Of a DNA stretch of 64,000 nucleotides, positions 32,730-45,234 are shown piece by piece (position 1 is the stretch's first letter; each line of letters starts with the position of its first letter). The DNA comes from Jaltomata sinuosa (lineage: Eukaryota > Streptophyta > Magnoliopsida > Solanales > Solanaceae): contig QJPP01001843.1 of NCBI GenBank assembly GCA_003996215.1, positions 124,001-188,000 of the forward strand, written 5' to 3'. The translations under genes and the position numbers were made by a program. The notes beneath the pieces were generated by a model that had not been told where the DNA came from, did not search any database, and was given only the letters and a program-made list of their open reading frames with translations.

Positions 32730-35400
32730 TTTGACACAAGAAATTAAAAAAATTAACTAACAAATATAAAAGACAACAATGTTCTGCAACTGAACAATCC
32801 ATCAGAACATTCCAGCTGAACAATCATATCTCAAACAACACATGGACACTATAAAGTTTAAGATTTAACACAACAACAATAGCAAGCACTTCACAGTATT
32901 ACTTTACGATAACCCAAAGACAAGCCAAATTAATAACTAGGCAATAATTTCAGACATACTGCTAACTACTAAAACAAAAACTAAGAACCATTTATTTCTT
33001 TTATAGGATACATAAAGTGAGATCTTTTATCAATGTTCAATCGAAAGCAAAAGCAGATTCAAATTAAAAAAATAATGAAAGCTATAATGGCTACTTGATG
33101 GACTATTACTATTACTTCATGCTTAACACTCATACAACAACAATCAGATATGATTCACACATTAACCACTTTATCAATAACTCATTTAGGTTCAACAAAC
33201 GAAATTATTCAAATTTAATTTAACTTTATCAAAAAATAAAGATCATTTCAAACTTAAACATGAGAATATATACTGGACCAAATAATTTCTTTTTCAATAA
33301 ATATGAGTATATTGGACCAAACATGAGAAAGCTGGACAAAACAGTCTCTTTTTAATAAAAGATCATATTTCAGTTTGTGCTAACCAAAGCATGTAGCCAA
33401 AATCAGTAACTTAACCAGAGATATCACTTTAATATAACAGATTCCACACTCAAGAAGACACACTAAGTAGATGAAAGAGATGACACACTAAAAATAATGA
33501 AAGCTATAACTACTACTTGATGGGATATTACTATTACTTCATGTTTAACAATCAAATATAATTCTCACATTAACTACTTTACCAATAACTCATTTAGGTT
33601 CAACAAACAGAATCATTTCAAATTTAATTTAACTTTACCAAAAAAATCAAGATCAGTTCAACTTAAATATCAGAATACTGGACCAAACAATTTCTTTTTA
33701 ATAAATATGAGAATACTCGACCAAACATGAGAATGCTGGATCAAACAGTCCCTTTTTTATTAAAAAACTATTTTCAGTTTGTCCGGAGCAAAGCATAGCC
33801 AAAACCAGTAACTTAACAAGAAACATCACTTCAATATAACAAATTCCATACTTAAGTAGACACACTAAGTAGATAAAAGAGATGACACACTAAGTAAACA
33901 AATATTGTTGCCAAAATCAGTAACTTAAATGAAAGAAATGAATCACTAAGTAAATTAACAGCTTAGCCAAAACCAGTAGCATACATAAAAAATATGACAC
34001 AATAACTAAACCAACACCTTAGCAAAAATCAGTAACAAAAATAAAAGAGATGTTACACTAAGTAAACCAACAACTTAGCCAATGTTTGGACACTTTGAAA
34101 AAACATATTCCACAATTAAGTTTTGAACAAACAATGATTATTTCTTATAAAGAAGCAGATACAGTTTTATCCAACTTTATAAACATTCAAGAAAGGTCAC
34201 ACAAATTATTATCAGAAAATAAATAGATACACGTTTAAATCATGCCTCAGGAATTTTTGTCTTAATAAATCATGCCTCAGAAATTCAACATCAACAGCAA
34301 GAGAAATCTGATTCACAGTAACCAATTTCACAAATCTATTATCAAAAAATAAATAAAAACAGGGTAAAAATACACTACCAGATTTATTAAAACCTAATGC
34401 AACAAGAAATCAACATCAATGTCCACACTGAATAATCTACCAAAAAAATTTCTAACAATGGCAAATTAAGACAACAAACAGTAGCTACTATAGCACATAC
34501 AATAGAAAAATACCACAATTATACTATAACTAACAACAACAAATTAGGACCACACACAATAACTAATTTAATAGCTACATACAATAATAAAATCTCACAA
34601 TTATACCATACCTAACAACAATAAATTAACACAAATATACAACAACAACTAAACAATACATGCAACAAACAAAATCAATAATTTTACCACACCTAACAAC
34701 AACAAATAATTACAACACACAACACCAACTACCAATAAAATCCAATAGAAAAATCTAACAATTTCACTAATCCTAAAACAAACAAACAAAACTCCACGCA
34801 CAGTTGCAACCTAAGCACATGGAACAATAAAATTCGACTATTTCACAAACAGAGTTAAAGAGCAACAACCACGTAGCCCAAAACTTAAAAAACAAAAAAG
34901 AGATTAAAGAAAAATACCTTAAAAGACCAAACTTGTTGAAAAACTCTAGGTCCAGCTCCAATCACAAGTAGAAACACCAATAGATCTGAGAGATGTAGCT
35001 AAAATCATCAAAATCCCAACTAAAATCACCAAAAACCCAACTAAAATCACACAAATCCTCAATGAGATGAGAGGGGTTTAAAGATTTTAGCTCATAATAG
35101 TGAAATATGAGCTTAGATTAGTGCAAATCTGAGAACATTAGCTCAGATTTGCAACGTCGGCGATTTTGAGAAGAGAAAGTTAAGAGAGAGGTTAGAGAGA
35201 GTTTGGATGTGAGCTTAGAGAGTGTAGTTGCTAAATGTATGTTTCTATATCTGTGTGTTTCTAAAATAGGGTCTGAAAAATTAAGAAAAATAAAAGTAAA
35301 ATAAATGGTATTGACGGGTGATGAAAATTATTGAGGGAAATGGTGGAGGAAAATGTGGAGAATTAATGAACTATTGCAATACATGTAAAATTTCAGCAAA
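32730..35400. other. CACTA 5' noncoding region with tandem duplication
   Basis: AT-rich, no coding. It holds a two-copy tandem duplication of about 421 bp (units beginning aataatgaaagctataa near 33071 and 33492), then ~60-bp units rich in gccaaaa(t/c)cagtaac between 33890 and 34080, and AACAACAA-rich stretches to 34760. An intron probably ends at the acceptor before 32726. Confidence 0.65.
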
Positions 35401-35596
35401 CCGTTTCCATAGATGATGTTAATGGTACAGTTCATAAAATCGTTGTAATACCTGTAGCTATGACAACGGTTATATTTTTATAGCAACGGTTATACGGCTA
35501 AGCCGTGTCAATAGGTACAAATCCTTCTGGTAACGGTCATAACCGTTGCATTAGAATAGTTATAGCAACGGTTTGAAAATGGTTACTAGAAAGTTT

Positions 35597-35624
35597 GTTC
35601 CCATAGGCACAATTTCTAGTAGTG
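35597..35624 (-). repeat. CACTA terminal inverted repeat (inverted end)
   Basis: The minus strand reads CACTACTAGAAATTGTGCC then TATGGGAAC. It matches the terminus at 51278-51303 in the same plus-strand orientation, whereas the two ends of one element should be mirror images. Confidence 0.9.
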
Positions 35625-35667
35625 TAAATTTGTTTTGCATTCCCTAGAACGACTAAGAACTATACAT

Positions 35668-36303
35668 CTAGCTAACAAAAAAATTGGCTTTGTCATATCG
35701 CAGCCTCACACTAGGTACTTGTCTTTTGTCAAAGAAGTAAAGCCCACGAGCTTCATTTGGTAATTGATTTGTATCCTGAGCAAGAAGAGGAGTATCTAAA
35801 GTAGTGACTAATTTAGATAAGTAGTCAGCAACCATATTAGCTTTCCTATAGCAGTGAGTGAAGCTCACATCCTTACCCTCGGTGAGAGAAATAGTATCCT
35901 CAATAATAGACCTGAGAGTAAGATTTTTTTATACTTTGTTCCTTAACAAATCAGTCACTACTTTAGAGTCAAGTTCTATAGTGCAATGCCTTCGATTAGT
36001 GTCCTTAATCCACTGTCCAGCAAACTTAGCTGCCATAGCTTCAGCCACATTGTGGTTATTGCAATGTATTGGTACATAAAAGGCAAATATCATATTTCCA
36101 TCCACATCTCTCGCAACTCCACCAATGCCGACTTTTCCATCTTGATCTATGAAGCTTCCATCTGTGTTGATCTTTATCATCCCTTGAAGAGGCATATTCC
36201 AAGTGACTAACCTGCTGACAATTTTTGGTCTCAGTCTCTCTGCCACTTCACAAAGTTGGATCCATTGATAGTCCATCTTGAGATTAGGAAAGACTTTGTC
36301 CAT
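35668..36303 (-). pseudogene. LINE ORF2 RNase H domain
   Basis: 36303-35929 carries MIKINTDGSFIDQDGKVG, GGVARDVDGNMI, NVAEAMAAKFAGQWI and IELDSKVV, with the catalytic Asp, Glu and Asp visible. The last part, SFTHCYRKANMVADYLSKL, lies in another frame (35868-35668). This is the RNase H found at the C terminus of many plant LINE ORF2 proteins (often labelled 'putative ribonuclease H protein'). It is not a host gene. Confidence 0.88.
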
Positions 36304-36385
36304 GTCTAATTTGAGATTCTAGAGAATTTGATGTTTCATTCTTCTAGTGTAGAACCTGGTCTGATTACCATATCTGCAAGCACAT

Positions 36386-37016
36386 CTAACCTTCCACATT
36401 TCCCAATAAATGATGATTAGTAGCACCTGAATAATCATTTTTGTGAACAGTATTCTTAGTGGGAGTATCCCACCAATCTTGCAAAAAAGTCCTAGCTAGC
36501 TTCCTTCGATAGCTAATACCCAATGGTTGCCCAAAAAATTTCCAAAGTATTTGTGTGACCTCACTTTCAAAAAGGAAGTGTTGGATAGTTTCGGTTAACG
36601 CAACTACACAACAAAGACAATCAACTGGCATATCATCAACGTACCTACAAACAGAACAATTAGCAAAAGGCAATTTATTTTTAATAAGTCTCCAAGAAAG
36701 AAAAGACAGCTTAAAAGGAATTCTTTTATGCCAAACTTTGTTGATCATTTGATCTGCTTGTCTGTGTTCTCTGATGCTATTCCAAGCATCTTTGTTGGAA
36801 GAAAATTCCATCAGCAACGGGTTTCAAAATGAAGTAATCTTCTCGGTCTGATGCATCTATATTAATGTTGTAGATGTGCTGGCATATCCAATCGGGAAGA
36901 GTGTTCTGAAGTCTTTCCATATCCCATCTTTGATTATCAATGAAGTTTTTGACCTTGGTCCCGATAGAATGATTATGTTCTGACATAGGTGAGCAATAGC
37001 ACCGAGACCAGTCCAA
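36386..37016 (-). pseudogene. LINE ORF2 zf-RVT region
   Basis: Two overlapping frames (37016-36777 and 36817-36386). The second has KVWHKRIPFKLSFLSWRL, NCSVCRYVD and ETIQHFLFESEVTQILWKFF, the zinc-binding reverse-transcriptase-associated domain of plant LINEs. The frame shifts near 36790 and stops before the RNase H part. Confidence 0.85.
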
Positions 37017-37175
37017 TTATCCCACCAGAAACTACATTCATCATTGTTAATTTTCCAGATTATATTTTGCTCGCTTTTTTCCTTATCTTAGTCAAAGTGT
37101 TCCATATGTGAGAATTTCCAAAGACCCAAACCTTGGTGACATGATGAGCTCTAATGCAATACTTTTTCATTGAGT

Positions 37176-37807
37176 AGACTTAGACCTGTATTTCATTTTA
37201 TATTGTTGTTATAGACTGAAAGAAGAATTCATGTTTAGGCCTTCAGACACGTAGTCTAGAGGAAATTATGGTGTTATTGACTGGTTGTTGAATCATAAAT
37301 GATGGGCTCGGGGTAATGTGTCTCATTCCGGGAAGTTATAATTGTTGATTGGTGTGTGATGCTAGAATCCATAAACTAGACTGTTGGGTAGGTTCGGAGA
37401 ACCGATAATGTTATGAGTAAATTAATGGCTAGATATAGTGGGCTTCAGGAATAATTTGATAAAGGAAATAGAGTGAACAAGAATAGTTGAATGAATCAAT
37501 GTAAGGGGGGGGGGGTGCGTTTCCGAAATGGTGTTGTCTTAAAAGGAAGATTCCTGAATTAATGTGACTGCTGAAAATGTGCCTAAGCGGTGAACCGAGA
37601 ACTAGTCTTTGGATAGGATTCCAAGGTTGGGGTATGAACCCGGTGGCGGGGTAGGTGATGGTTATTGTCTTTCCAAATGCAATGTGTGTACATGTAACTT
37701 TTGCTTAGTGATGTATGTGCTTGCATGCCTAGGGAAGGAAGTTATGAATATTTAAGTATCCGGGTGTCAATTATGTGAAATGAACTTGGTTGTTGCTTGT
37801 TGGTATT
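37176..37807 (+). mobile_element. Fragment of the giant LTR family
   Basis: Shares ordered similarity with the LTR at 54229-57503, for example aggccttc(a/g)g(a/g)ca..tagtctagagga, ggtgaaccg..actagtctttgga and gtaggtgatgg, matching 55000-55600. It begins against the LINE and is cut at 37808 by element II. A run of 11 G lies at 37506-37516. Confidence 0.7.
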
Positions 37808-38652
37808 TAGGGGCGGATCTACCCTTATGGGTGGGGTTCCCGGGAACCCACAACCTTTTTCGTAGACCTTGTAATTATATTGAAATTTTTACCAAACGTA
37901 TAAGTATATTAAGATAGGAACCCACTAGCAAAGACAATTGTTGGCTCAGTGGTTGGCAAGCACCCCTGCTGGTGGTCCGCGTCATAAGTGACGCAGGTTC
38001 AAATCCCGTCCACACTTTTTTGTTTATCTCTGGAACTATTTTTTAACAAAATACAAGTTGTTGTAGTTTTCTCAACGGGTGATTCCTTTTAAAAAATTAA
38101 TTAAATAATAATAATAACAGAGTCAACTAAAAAAGTCCAGCAATACTCCTTTTATCCAAATCCAAATTTTTTATATCAACATTGAAACAAAAAAAGTGAA
38201 ATAAAAAACCTTAGGGTTCTAAAGTATTACACTTGAAAGTGAAGACTACCTCTTATGCTTTACGACTATTGTAACTCGTAAAAGCCAAAGAGAATATCTT
38301 TGCTAGGTACTTCAATGTTTTCTTTCCTCTTCTTCTACAATATATTTTTTCTAAATGACCCGCGTAGTAGAATCGGTGATGAATTTTTGAATGATTGTTT
38401 AGTTTGTTATTTAGAGAATGAAGTATTTGAAAATATATTGAATGATGGGATCATTTATCATTTTCAAAATATGATAAGTCGTCGAGTATAATTATAATGA
38501 TAATGTTTATTTTAATATATTGTGTTTAAGTGATTTGTTACATATATATATATACAGTTCCGATTTTTTTTTATCATTTTTATGTGATTATTATTATATA
38601 TTAATTTATTTTATTGGGAACACCCAAGCTTAAAATCCTAGATCCGCCTTTG
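37808..38652 (+). mobile_element. CA...TG element II with tRNA-like interior (845 bp)
   Basis: Left end AGGGGCGGATCTA and right end TAGATCCGCCTTTG are inverted relatives of each other and of element I. At 37943-38016 there is a tRNA-like stretch: TGGCTCAGTGG fits pol III box A and GGTTCAAATCC fits box B about 50 bases later. The right neighbour ACCTCAAG (38653-38660) is the complement of the bases beside element I. The left neighbour does not match it. Confidence 0.6.
37938..38016 (+). other. tRNA-like / SINE-type sequence with pol III boxes
   Basis: TTGGCTCAGTGGTTGG (box A-like), a short GC-rich middle and GCAGGTTCAAATCCC (box B) resemble a tRNA gene of about 76 bases with no clear acceptor stem pairing, as in tRNA-derived SINE heads. 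It is probably not a functional tRNA. Confidence 0.5.
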
Positions 38653-41600
38653 ACCTCAAGTACACCACATCCAAGCAATAATGATGAAGCTTGTAACAAT
38701 CATGATGATATTGATGAACTGCTTCATGACACATTTAGAAATATAGAAGATGATGTAGGGCATGAAAAAGGGGTGAGAGAAGGACTATCTGAAGATGCAA
38801 AGAGGTTTTTTAGATTAGTTGAAGAAGGGAAAAAGGAGTTATATCGAGGATGTGAGAACTTTAGCAAGTTGAGTTTCGTGATTCGGTTATACTTGCTCAA
38901 AAGTCTGGATGGGTTAAGTAATGTGGCCTTTTCAGATCTGCTAGACTTATTGAAAGAAATATTTTCGTTTGTCAACTGCCCGAGTCTGTCAATAAGGCTA
39001 GAAAGATGATAAGATATTTGGATGTCGGTTATGAAAAAATACATGCATGTCCTAACGATTGCATGCTCTTTTGAAAAGATAAGGCAGAGGCCGATAATTG
39101 CTCTGTGTGTGGGTCGTCTAGATGGTCAAATATTGCTCATGAATTGACTACTAGAAAATCTAAAAAACCAGCCAAGGTTTTGAGATATTGTCCTTTGAAG
39201 CCTAGGCTTCAAAGACTGTTCATGTGTTCTGAAACGGTGGTGCAATGAAATGGCATGCTACTGAATGACCTAATGACGGGAATCTAAGACACCCTGCTGA
39301 TGGAGAAGCTTGGAAGGATTTTGACGCTTTGCATCCAACCTTCTCGAGTGATCCTTGAAATGTCAGATTGGGTCTTTCAAGTGATGGGTTCAATCCATTT
39401 CGAACCATGAGCATTTTTCATAGTACATGGCCTGTTATGCTGATGAATTACAATCTGTCACCGTGGATTTGCATGAAGCCGAAGTACATAATATTGTCAA
39501 TGATCATTTCAGGTCCATCCTCTCTAGGAAATGATATTGATGTGTACCTACAACCATTAATTGATGAGTTGAATGAGCTATGGGAAGTTGGGGTAGAGAC
39601 ATATGATGCTCATACAAACTAAACTTTTCAAATGCGGGCAGCCTTGTTATGGACAATTAGTGATTTTCTGGCACTAGCACTGCTGTCTGGATGGAGCACT
39701 AAGGGAAAATTGGCATGTACAACTTGTAACTATAGCACATCCTCTCAATATCTGAAGCATAGTTGTAAGATGTGTTACTTGGATCATCAGACATTTTTGC
39801 CTCCTGATCATCCATATCGAAGAGACAATAAATCATTTAATGGTGCAGAGGATCATAGATCTGCACCTACAGCTTTGTCGGGAACAGAAGTGGTTGAAAA
39901 GCTACAGGATTTTAACAAAATTTTTGGAAAGGGCCAAAAGAAAAGGTGTCGAACTACTGAGGGCCCATGGAAGAAAATATCCATCTTCTTTCAATTACCA
40001 TATTGGCCTACAAATAAGTTGAGGCACAATCTAGATGTGATGCATATTGAGAAAAACTTTTTTGATAGTTTACTTGCGACTTTACTTGAGGTATTAGGAA
40101 AGTCAAAGGATCACATTAATTCTTGGTATGACTTGCAATTAATAGGGATAAGGAAGGAGTTGCATCCAGTAAAAGATAACACAAATGGCAAAGTATACTT
40201 AGCTAAATCATGTTTTTCCATGAAACCAAAAGAAAAAAAAGTGCTCTATACAGTGTTTAAAAATGCCAAATTACCAAAAGGGTGTTCTTCAAACATATAA
40301 AATCGTGTAGACGTGAAATAAATGAAGATATCAGGATATAAGAGCCATGATGCTCATACTATGATGCACTACTTACTGCAGATTCCAGTTCTTAAATCAT
40401 TGACTAAGAATGTTGAAGTCATGTTGATTAGGTTTGGAAACGTTTTTAAAGCCATATGCAGTAAGGTAATAAAGCGAGCAGATCTAGAGGGATTGCAAGA
40501 TGAAATCAAAGAAATTGAATGTGAGCTTGAAAATATATTTCCTCCAACCTTTTTTGATATAATAAAATATTTGCCTATCCATTTGGTTAATGAAATTAAG
40601 TTGGGAGGGTCCAAATCATCTTCGTTATATGTATCAAATGGAGAGAGAATTGGGTGAATTGAAAGACCTTGTTCATAATCGGTATAATCCGGAAGCTTCA
40701 ATAGTAGAGGGATTTATTGCCCAAGAGTGCTTGACCTTTTGTTCGATATACTTACATGATGAAGTGAAAGCAAGATTCAGTAGGTACCAAACTGAGGATG
40801 ACGAGGATGCTGAACAAGAAGAGCAAGATGATGTACCAACTTTATTCCCGAAGCTAGGTCATCCGATTGGAAAAGAGAAGAAAACAAAAGGAAAGCCTGT
40901 CAAGATGGATCAACAGTTATCTTCTGAAGCACATCAATATATACTATTCAACACCGGACATGAACAAGTCGAGGATTTTATCAAGTAAGTCTTTATATTT
41001 TGAACTTCATTTATTTTGTTACTATTAATGTACTGTAAACTTCAGTTATAAATACTTAATGCTTGTATTTGAAATATTCATTGCAGGGAACATAAAGTTA
41101 TAATTGACAGTACGGTTAGATTAAATGCATGGACAAGAGCAAGGATTCACAGTCAAGAATTTGGCAACTGGTTCAAAGAGAAAGTTGATATAGTTGAAGT
41201 GCCTAATCAGTTCAAGTGGCTAGCTAAAGGGACAAATAGGGTGGCAACTAGAAGCTATACTGCCTATTTGATTAATGGATACCGGTTTCACACATTACAA
41301 TGAGATTCCACACAAAAGTCTCAAAACAGTAGAGTGTCTTTGGCTGCAACAACTGATAGTTTTGCTAGTGCCCGAGATCAGAATCCAATTGATGGAGAGG
41401 TTATCTATTATGGTGCTATTAAAGATATTATCCAGCTTGATTATTATGGTCGTTTTAGTATTGTACTATTTAGATGTACTTGGTATCATAATAAAAAAAG
41501 ATGAATTTGGGTTGACCTGTGTGTACTTTAATAGATTACGTAGTACGGATGACCCTTTTGTATTGACTTCTCAAGTTCATCAAGTGTTTTATGTGGAGGA

Positions 41601-41775
41601 TCCAACTGAGAAGGATGTTTATTATGCAAAGAATAAAGTCCCCATTGATTTGTATGACTTGAAGGAAGAAAACTGTCTTAACATAAGAGAGACATTTTGG
41701 AGGGAGACTACTGAAGACATTGGTCCCTCGAACACAACACTCGATATTGACATTAGATGGGCAAGAGAAGATATC
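38653..41775 (+). pseudogene. CACTA TNP2-like transposase, central part
   Basis: Begins TSSTPHPSNNDEA at the ACCTCAAG junction, continuing the exon at 32473. Then DDIDELLHDTFRN, a region with GCENFSKLSF, CSVCGSSRW and KVLRYCPLKPRLQRLF, the core RLGLSSDGFNPFRTMS-type segment (39365-39410), SGPSSLGNDIDVYLQPLIDE and LRHNLDVMHIEKN (Transposase_21), then PNHLRYMYQMERELG (40612-40660, DUF4218-like) and SIYLHDEVKARF. An intron at 40985-41096 (GT...AG) leads to the DUF4216-like region (YYGRFSIVLFRCTWY-type, VYFNRL, VFYVEDPTEKDVY). Several frameshifts and stops break it, some at Trp codons (for example 39072). It is interrupted at 41775 by the solo LTR. Confidence 0.92.
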
Positions 41776-42799
41776 TGTCACAACCCAACCTATCGGGTCG
41801 TGCGGGTGCCTACTCAAATCACCTATATAGACGAACCCTTACCACCCGTCCAACAGGTAATATGCGGAATTAAAGTAAACCTTTAAATTAAGCCACCTTT
41901 ACAAATTCTGTTTAGAAATAGGCTACATACGAAATTGCGGAAAAACCTTTACAATATTTAAATCCCTCCCTAGGATCTAGCCTAAACAAGTACAAGAACT
42001 TCTACAAGGTGACACAAAGAGATAAAAGACCCAACTTCCGCCATGGAATCGAAGACAGAAGTTGCTGGAGACCTTCATCGCCGTGAACCTATGAAACATC
42101 ACCAACCTGCAACCAGACTATACCAAAAAGGTATAGCAAGAGTAGAGTCAGTACAAACACATGTACAGGTAGGCATCATCGGTCGACCCGAATCCATTCC
42201 TACCATCATATAAGAAAAACAGGGAAAGACATGAAATAAACATTATAGCTCCCTCCTTCACCTTTAACCTTGACCCTGATATCTAGGACTTCCCAAGTCA
42301 CCTTGACACGTAGACTTCCCAAGTCACATTTAACCTTTACCCCAGTCAACTACCTTGACTAAATATTCAGACTTGACCCGGCTAGCTACCCAACCAAAAC
42401 TGCTATTATACCCAAGTATTACCTACCATTTTCCAGCACTTTCCCGGACCTCTAGGACAGCTTTACCACCTGGTTATATTAACCAATAACCACGCCCAGA
42501 CTCTCCATCTTCCTCTATATTTACCAATCATATGCAACTCACCTAGCAACCATTGGCACCTTCAATGACAACAACATAGTTATATCTAAATCCCTTTCTC
42601 ATCCCAAAACCCGGACCCTCAAAGGATCCTCTAACCACACCTAAGTGTTCAACAGACTACCCGGTCTACCCCAAGACCCATCCTTTTGCTTATAATGCAA
42701 TTAATCCTTGACCGTCATTAGTAAACTTAATAACAATAAAACATGAACTCATAACCTCTTTTACATAGTCCAGACCCACCCGGATCCCCCTAACACATC

Positions 42800-43120
42800 T
42801 AGGTGTTAAACATGACAACCCGGTCTACACCAAGACCAACTCATAACATGATGCAACAACCCGACCTACACCAAGACCAACTAATAACATGATGTAACAA
42901 CTCGGCCTACACCAAGACCAACTAATAGCATGATACAATAACCCGACCTACACCAAGACTAAACTAATAACATGATATAACAACCCGGCCTACACCAAGA
43001 CCGAACTAATAACATGATATAACAACCCGGCCTACACCAAGACCAAACTCATAACATGATATAACAACCCAGCCTAAACTAAGACCAAACTAATAACATG
43101 ATATAACAGAATTCCCGGTC
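42800..43120 (-). repeat. Tandem array B in solo LTR (~45-50 bp units)
   Basis: About seven units of the form caacccggcctacaccaaga followed by c(c/t)aa(a)ctaataacatgatat. Same array as 56060-56450 on the other strand. Confidence 0.85.
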
Positions 43121-43289
43121 ACTCAAGGACCACTATTGGACATCATGATTCAATAAAAACAGACCGGTCCACTCACGGAACCAATACCAAGTATCACATT
43201 CAGTAAAACAACTCGGTCCACTCACGAAATCAATATCAACCAATGCAATACAATAGTCAATGAAATAATGCAAGATGCAATAAAGTAAA

Positions 43290-43480
43290 CCCGTACCAGG
43301 CATAGTACCCATGCCAACCGAATGTTATACCCATACCAGGCGTGGTACCCGTTCCAACCATGTGTTATACCCGTACCAGGCATGGTACCCATGCCAACTA
43401 TGTGTTATACCTGTACCAGGCGTGGTACCCATGCCAACCATGTGTTATAACCATACCAGGCGTGGTACTCGAGCCAACCG
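43290..43480 (-). repeat. Tandem array A in solo LTR (~40 bp units)
   Basis: About five units containing cataccaggcgtggtaccc and tgccaaccatgtgttata. Counterpart of 55626-55950, which has about eight units. Confidence 0.85.
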
Positions 43481-45234
43481 AATGTCAACAAACCACAGTC
43501 AATATCTGAACACACACAACTTGTAAAACCAACAAGTAAAACCGTTCAATCACAGACTGTAAACAGGAACCTAGACATTCCACACAATTTCCCTAAGCAA
43601 TGTAATGCATACAATCACTTAGACATGAGTACATGAATATACACATTCTCAGAAAATTATAAGCCATCACCTACCCCATTTCCAGGTAACCGGTGAACCG
43701 TTAAATCCCATCCGAAGACTATTCCCCAGTTCACCCTTTTTATTATAACATGTAACTAGCGATTTTCCTTTTTAGATAAACACACAAGCATGCAACACGC
43801 TTACCTTTTCTAACCTTATCCAGACCGCCGCTAAGTCTCAAGCAATAAACATTCCTGAAACCCCATCTAGGAGCTTCCTATTCCCGCTTCCCGTGCTCCC
43901 AAGCACTTCCCCGGTTTCCTGAACCTTCCCGACACACTAGTCCCTCAACCCATCATTTTGTCACGACAATATGAATAAGTTGAACACATAATACCATTCA
44001 TAAGACCATCCATTTCGTACATCCTAGAAATAACACAACCAATCCCGAATCCGCCAGACTCCGTGCCCGGAGGCCTAAAACATGGTTTCTCTATTTATAC
44101 AATACAATAAGTACAGAAAGTAAACAGGTCTAACTACTCATGAAAACCTAGACTACCTGGGCGCCAAGCAGTTCCAACCGTGCGTTTCTTGCTTCGTGGA
44201 GGCATTCGTGGCAGTCCTGCAGTCCCAGATCCATGGTTTCACATCCTTTTTACCAGATTTTCTTTCTCGTTCTTGGTCTAAAAATAACACACAATAGATA
44301 CAATTAACACACAAGGCCTGCACATTACCCGGACTATACCAAATCCCCAAACCCCAAGCCACTGATGATCATCCCACCCTTTTCCCGGGCTTTCCACCGT
44401 TAAATCTCCTAGTTCTATTATTTTTATTGATAAAACAGAGAATTTAACAACCTATGATCATAATAACATACTATTAACAACACCTAAGAACATACATGTT
44501 TGGAATCCCCTTCTTTCCCCAAATTCCACCATTCCTAGGTCATTCCAACCCTTCCCCAATTTCCCTCCTAGAAATTCTACCGCATAGAAAACGTATTACA
44601 AAGTTTGGGGAATGAAAGCCTTACCTTAGGGAAGATTTTTGACGGAAGAATGAGGAAAAATGCCTTGAATTGCCTAGCCCTTCTCCCAAAACATACTTGT
44701 GAAAAACTGATGTTTTGGGGAATGTTTCTGCATTAAAACCCCGTCGGCCCACTATAGTGATCCCCGTTCCACTGTAGCAGTCCTGCTATAGCGGTCTTAA
44801 GCAGGTTGACCACCCTTTGACTGCTGCTATAGCAGTAATTTCCATCGCTATAGCGGTGGACGCTATCGCATGTGGTCGCGCTCGTCACAGACAAAATGTC
44901 CAGAAATCTGCCAGTTTTGGCCATTTCACAACACACTTGCTTCTCCCGACGATCTGAAGCAACCCTTTCACGTCAAACGCGATTCAAGGAGTTCTACTTA
45001 CCCAAATTTGATTTCGAAAAGTCCCCCGTCCTCCTCTATGTCTTGGCTATGCGGAAAACTAGTTTAACCCAAGACACCTAGTCCAATCCATACCCGGATT
45101 TCACTAGGCTCCACCTTGTTCCAAAACTGACTGAGGATAGCCTAGCCCAGAATTCAAACTCCCAAACCCGGAGTTTTCTAACTCTAACACTTGGCACGAT
45201 TGGACTACCCATAATGATGGACCCAGTCATTACA

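Larger units (their letters stand above)
32473..35624 (-). mobile_element. CACTA (En/Spm) element, 5' part, inverted
   Basis: On the minus strand this reads from the terminal repeat CACTACTAGAAATTGTGCC (35624 downward) through a subterminal zone with repeated AACCGTTGC motifs (35400-35600), a long AT-rich leader and the first transposase exon (32726-32473). The rest of the element is at 38653-51303 on the opposite strand. Together they form one element split by an inversion. Confidence 0.85.
35625..37175 (-). mobile_element. LINE (plant L1 type with RNase H), 3' portion
   Basis: Minus-strand fragment covering the end of ORF2: a degenerate SFWWDNW region (37140-36900), a zf-RVT domain and a cellular-type RNase H domain, then 3' UTR up to the CACTA terminus at 35624. 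It is truncated on its 5' side against an LTR fragment near 37175. Probable continuation of its 3' UTR lies beyond the other CACTA end at 51304. Confidence 0.85.
41776..45234 (-). mobile_element. Solo LTR of the giant LTR family (3,459 bp)
   Basis: Plus strand TGTCACAACCC...GTCATTACA, flanked by the 5-bp duplication ATATC (41771-41775 and 45235-45239). Its minus strand matches the LTR at 54229 (TGTAATGACTGGGTCCATCA against TGTAACGACCGGGTTCGTCA at the start, GGGTCGTG at the end). It contains the same two tandem arrays in reverse orientation (~42800-43110 and ~43290-43480) and CGCTATAGCGG hairpins near 44750-44865. No internal domain remains, so it arose by LTR-LTR recombination. Confidence 0.93.

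Noticed and set aside
35668..36303. Possible host RNase H gene
   Set aside because: It is preceded by a zf-RVT domain on the same strand and followed by a LINE 3' UTR, so it is the end of LINE ORF2.
37938..38016. A genuine tRNA gene
   Set aside because: Box A and box B are good but I could not form a convincing acceptor stem or anticodon arm, and it sits inside a repeat element.
42800..43480. CRISPR-like repeat-spacer appearance
   Set aside because: Units are contiguous tandem repeats in a eukaryotic LTR, without unique spacers or cas genes.
43311..43526. Repetitive 71-codon open frame (HTRRGT repeats) and its relative at 55393-55785
   Set aside because: Direct translation of tandem array A in the LTR; no reason to think it is expressed.
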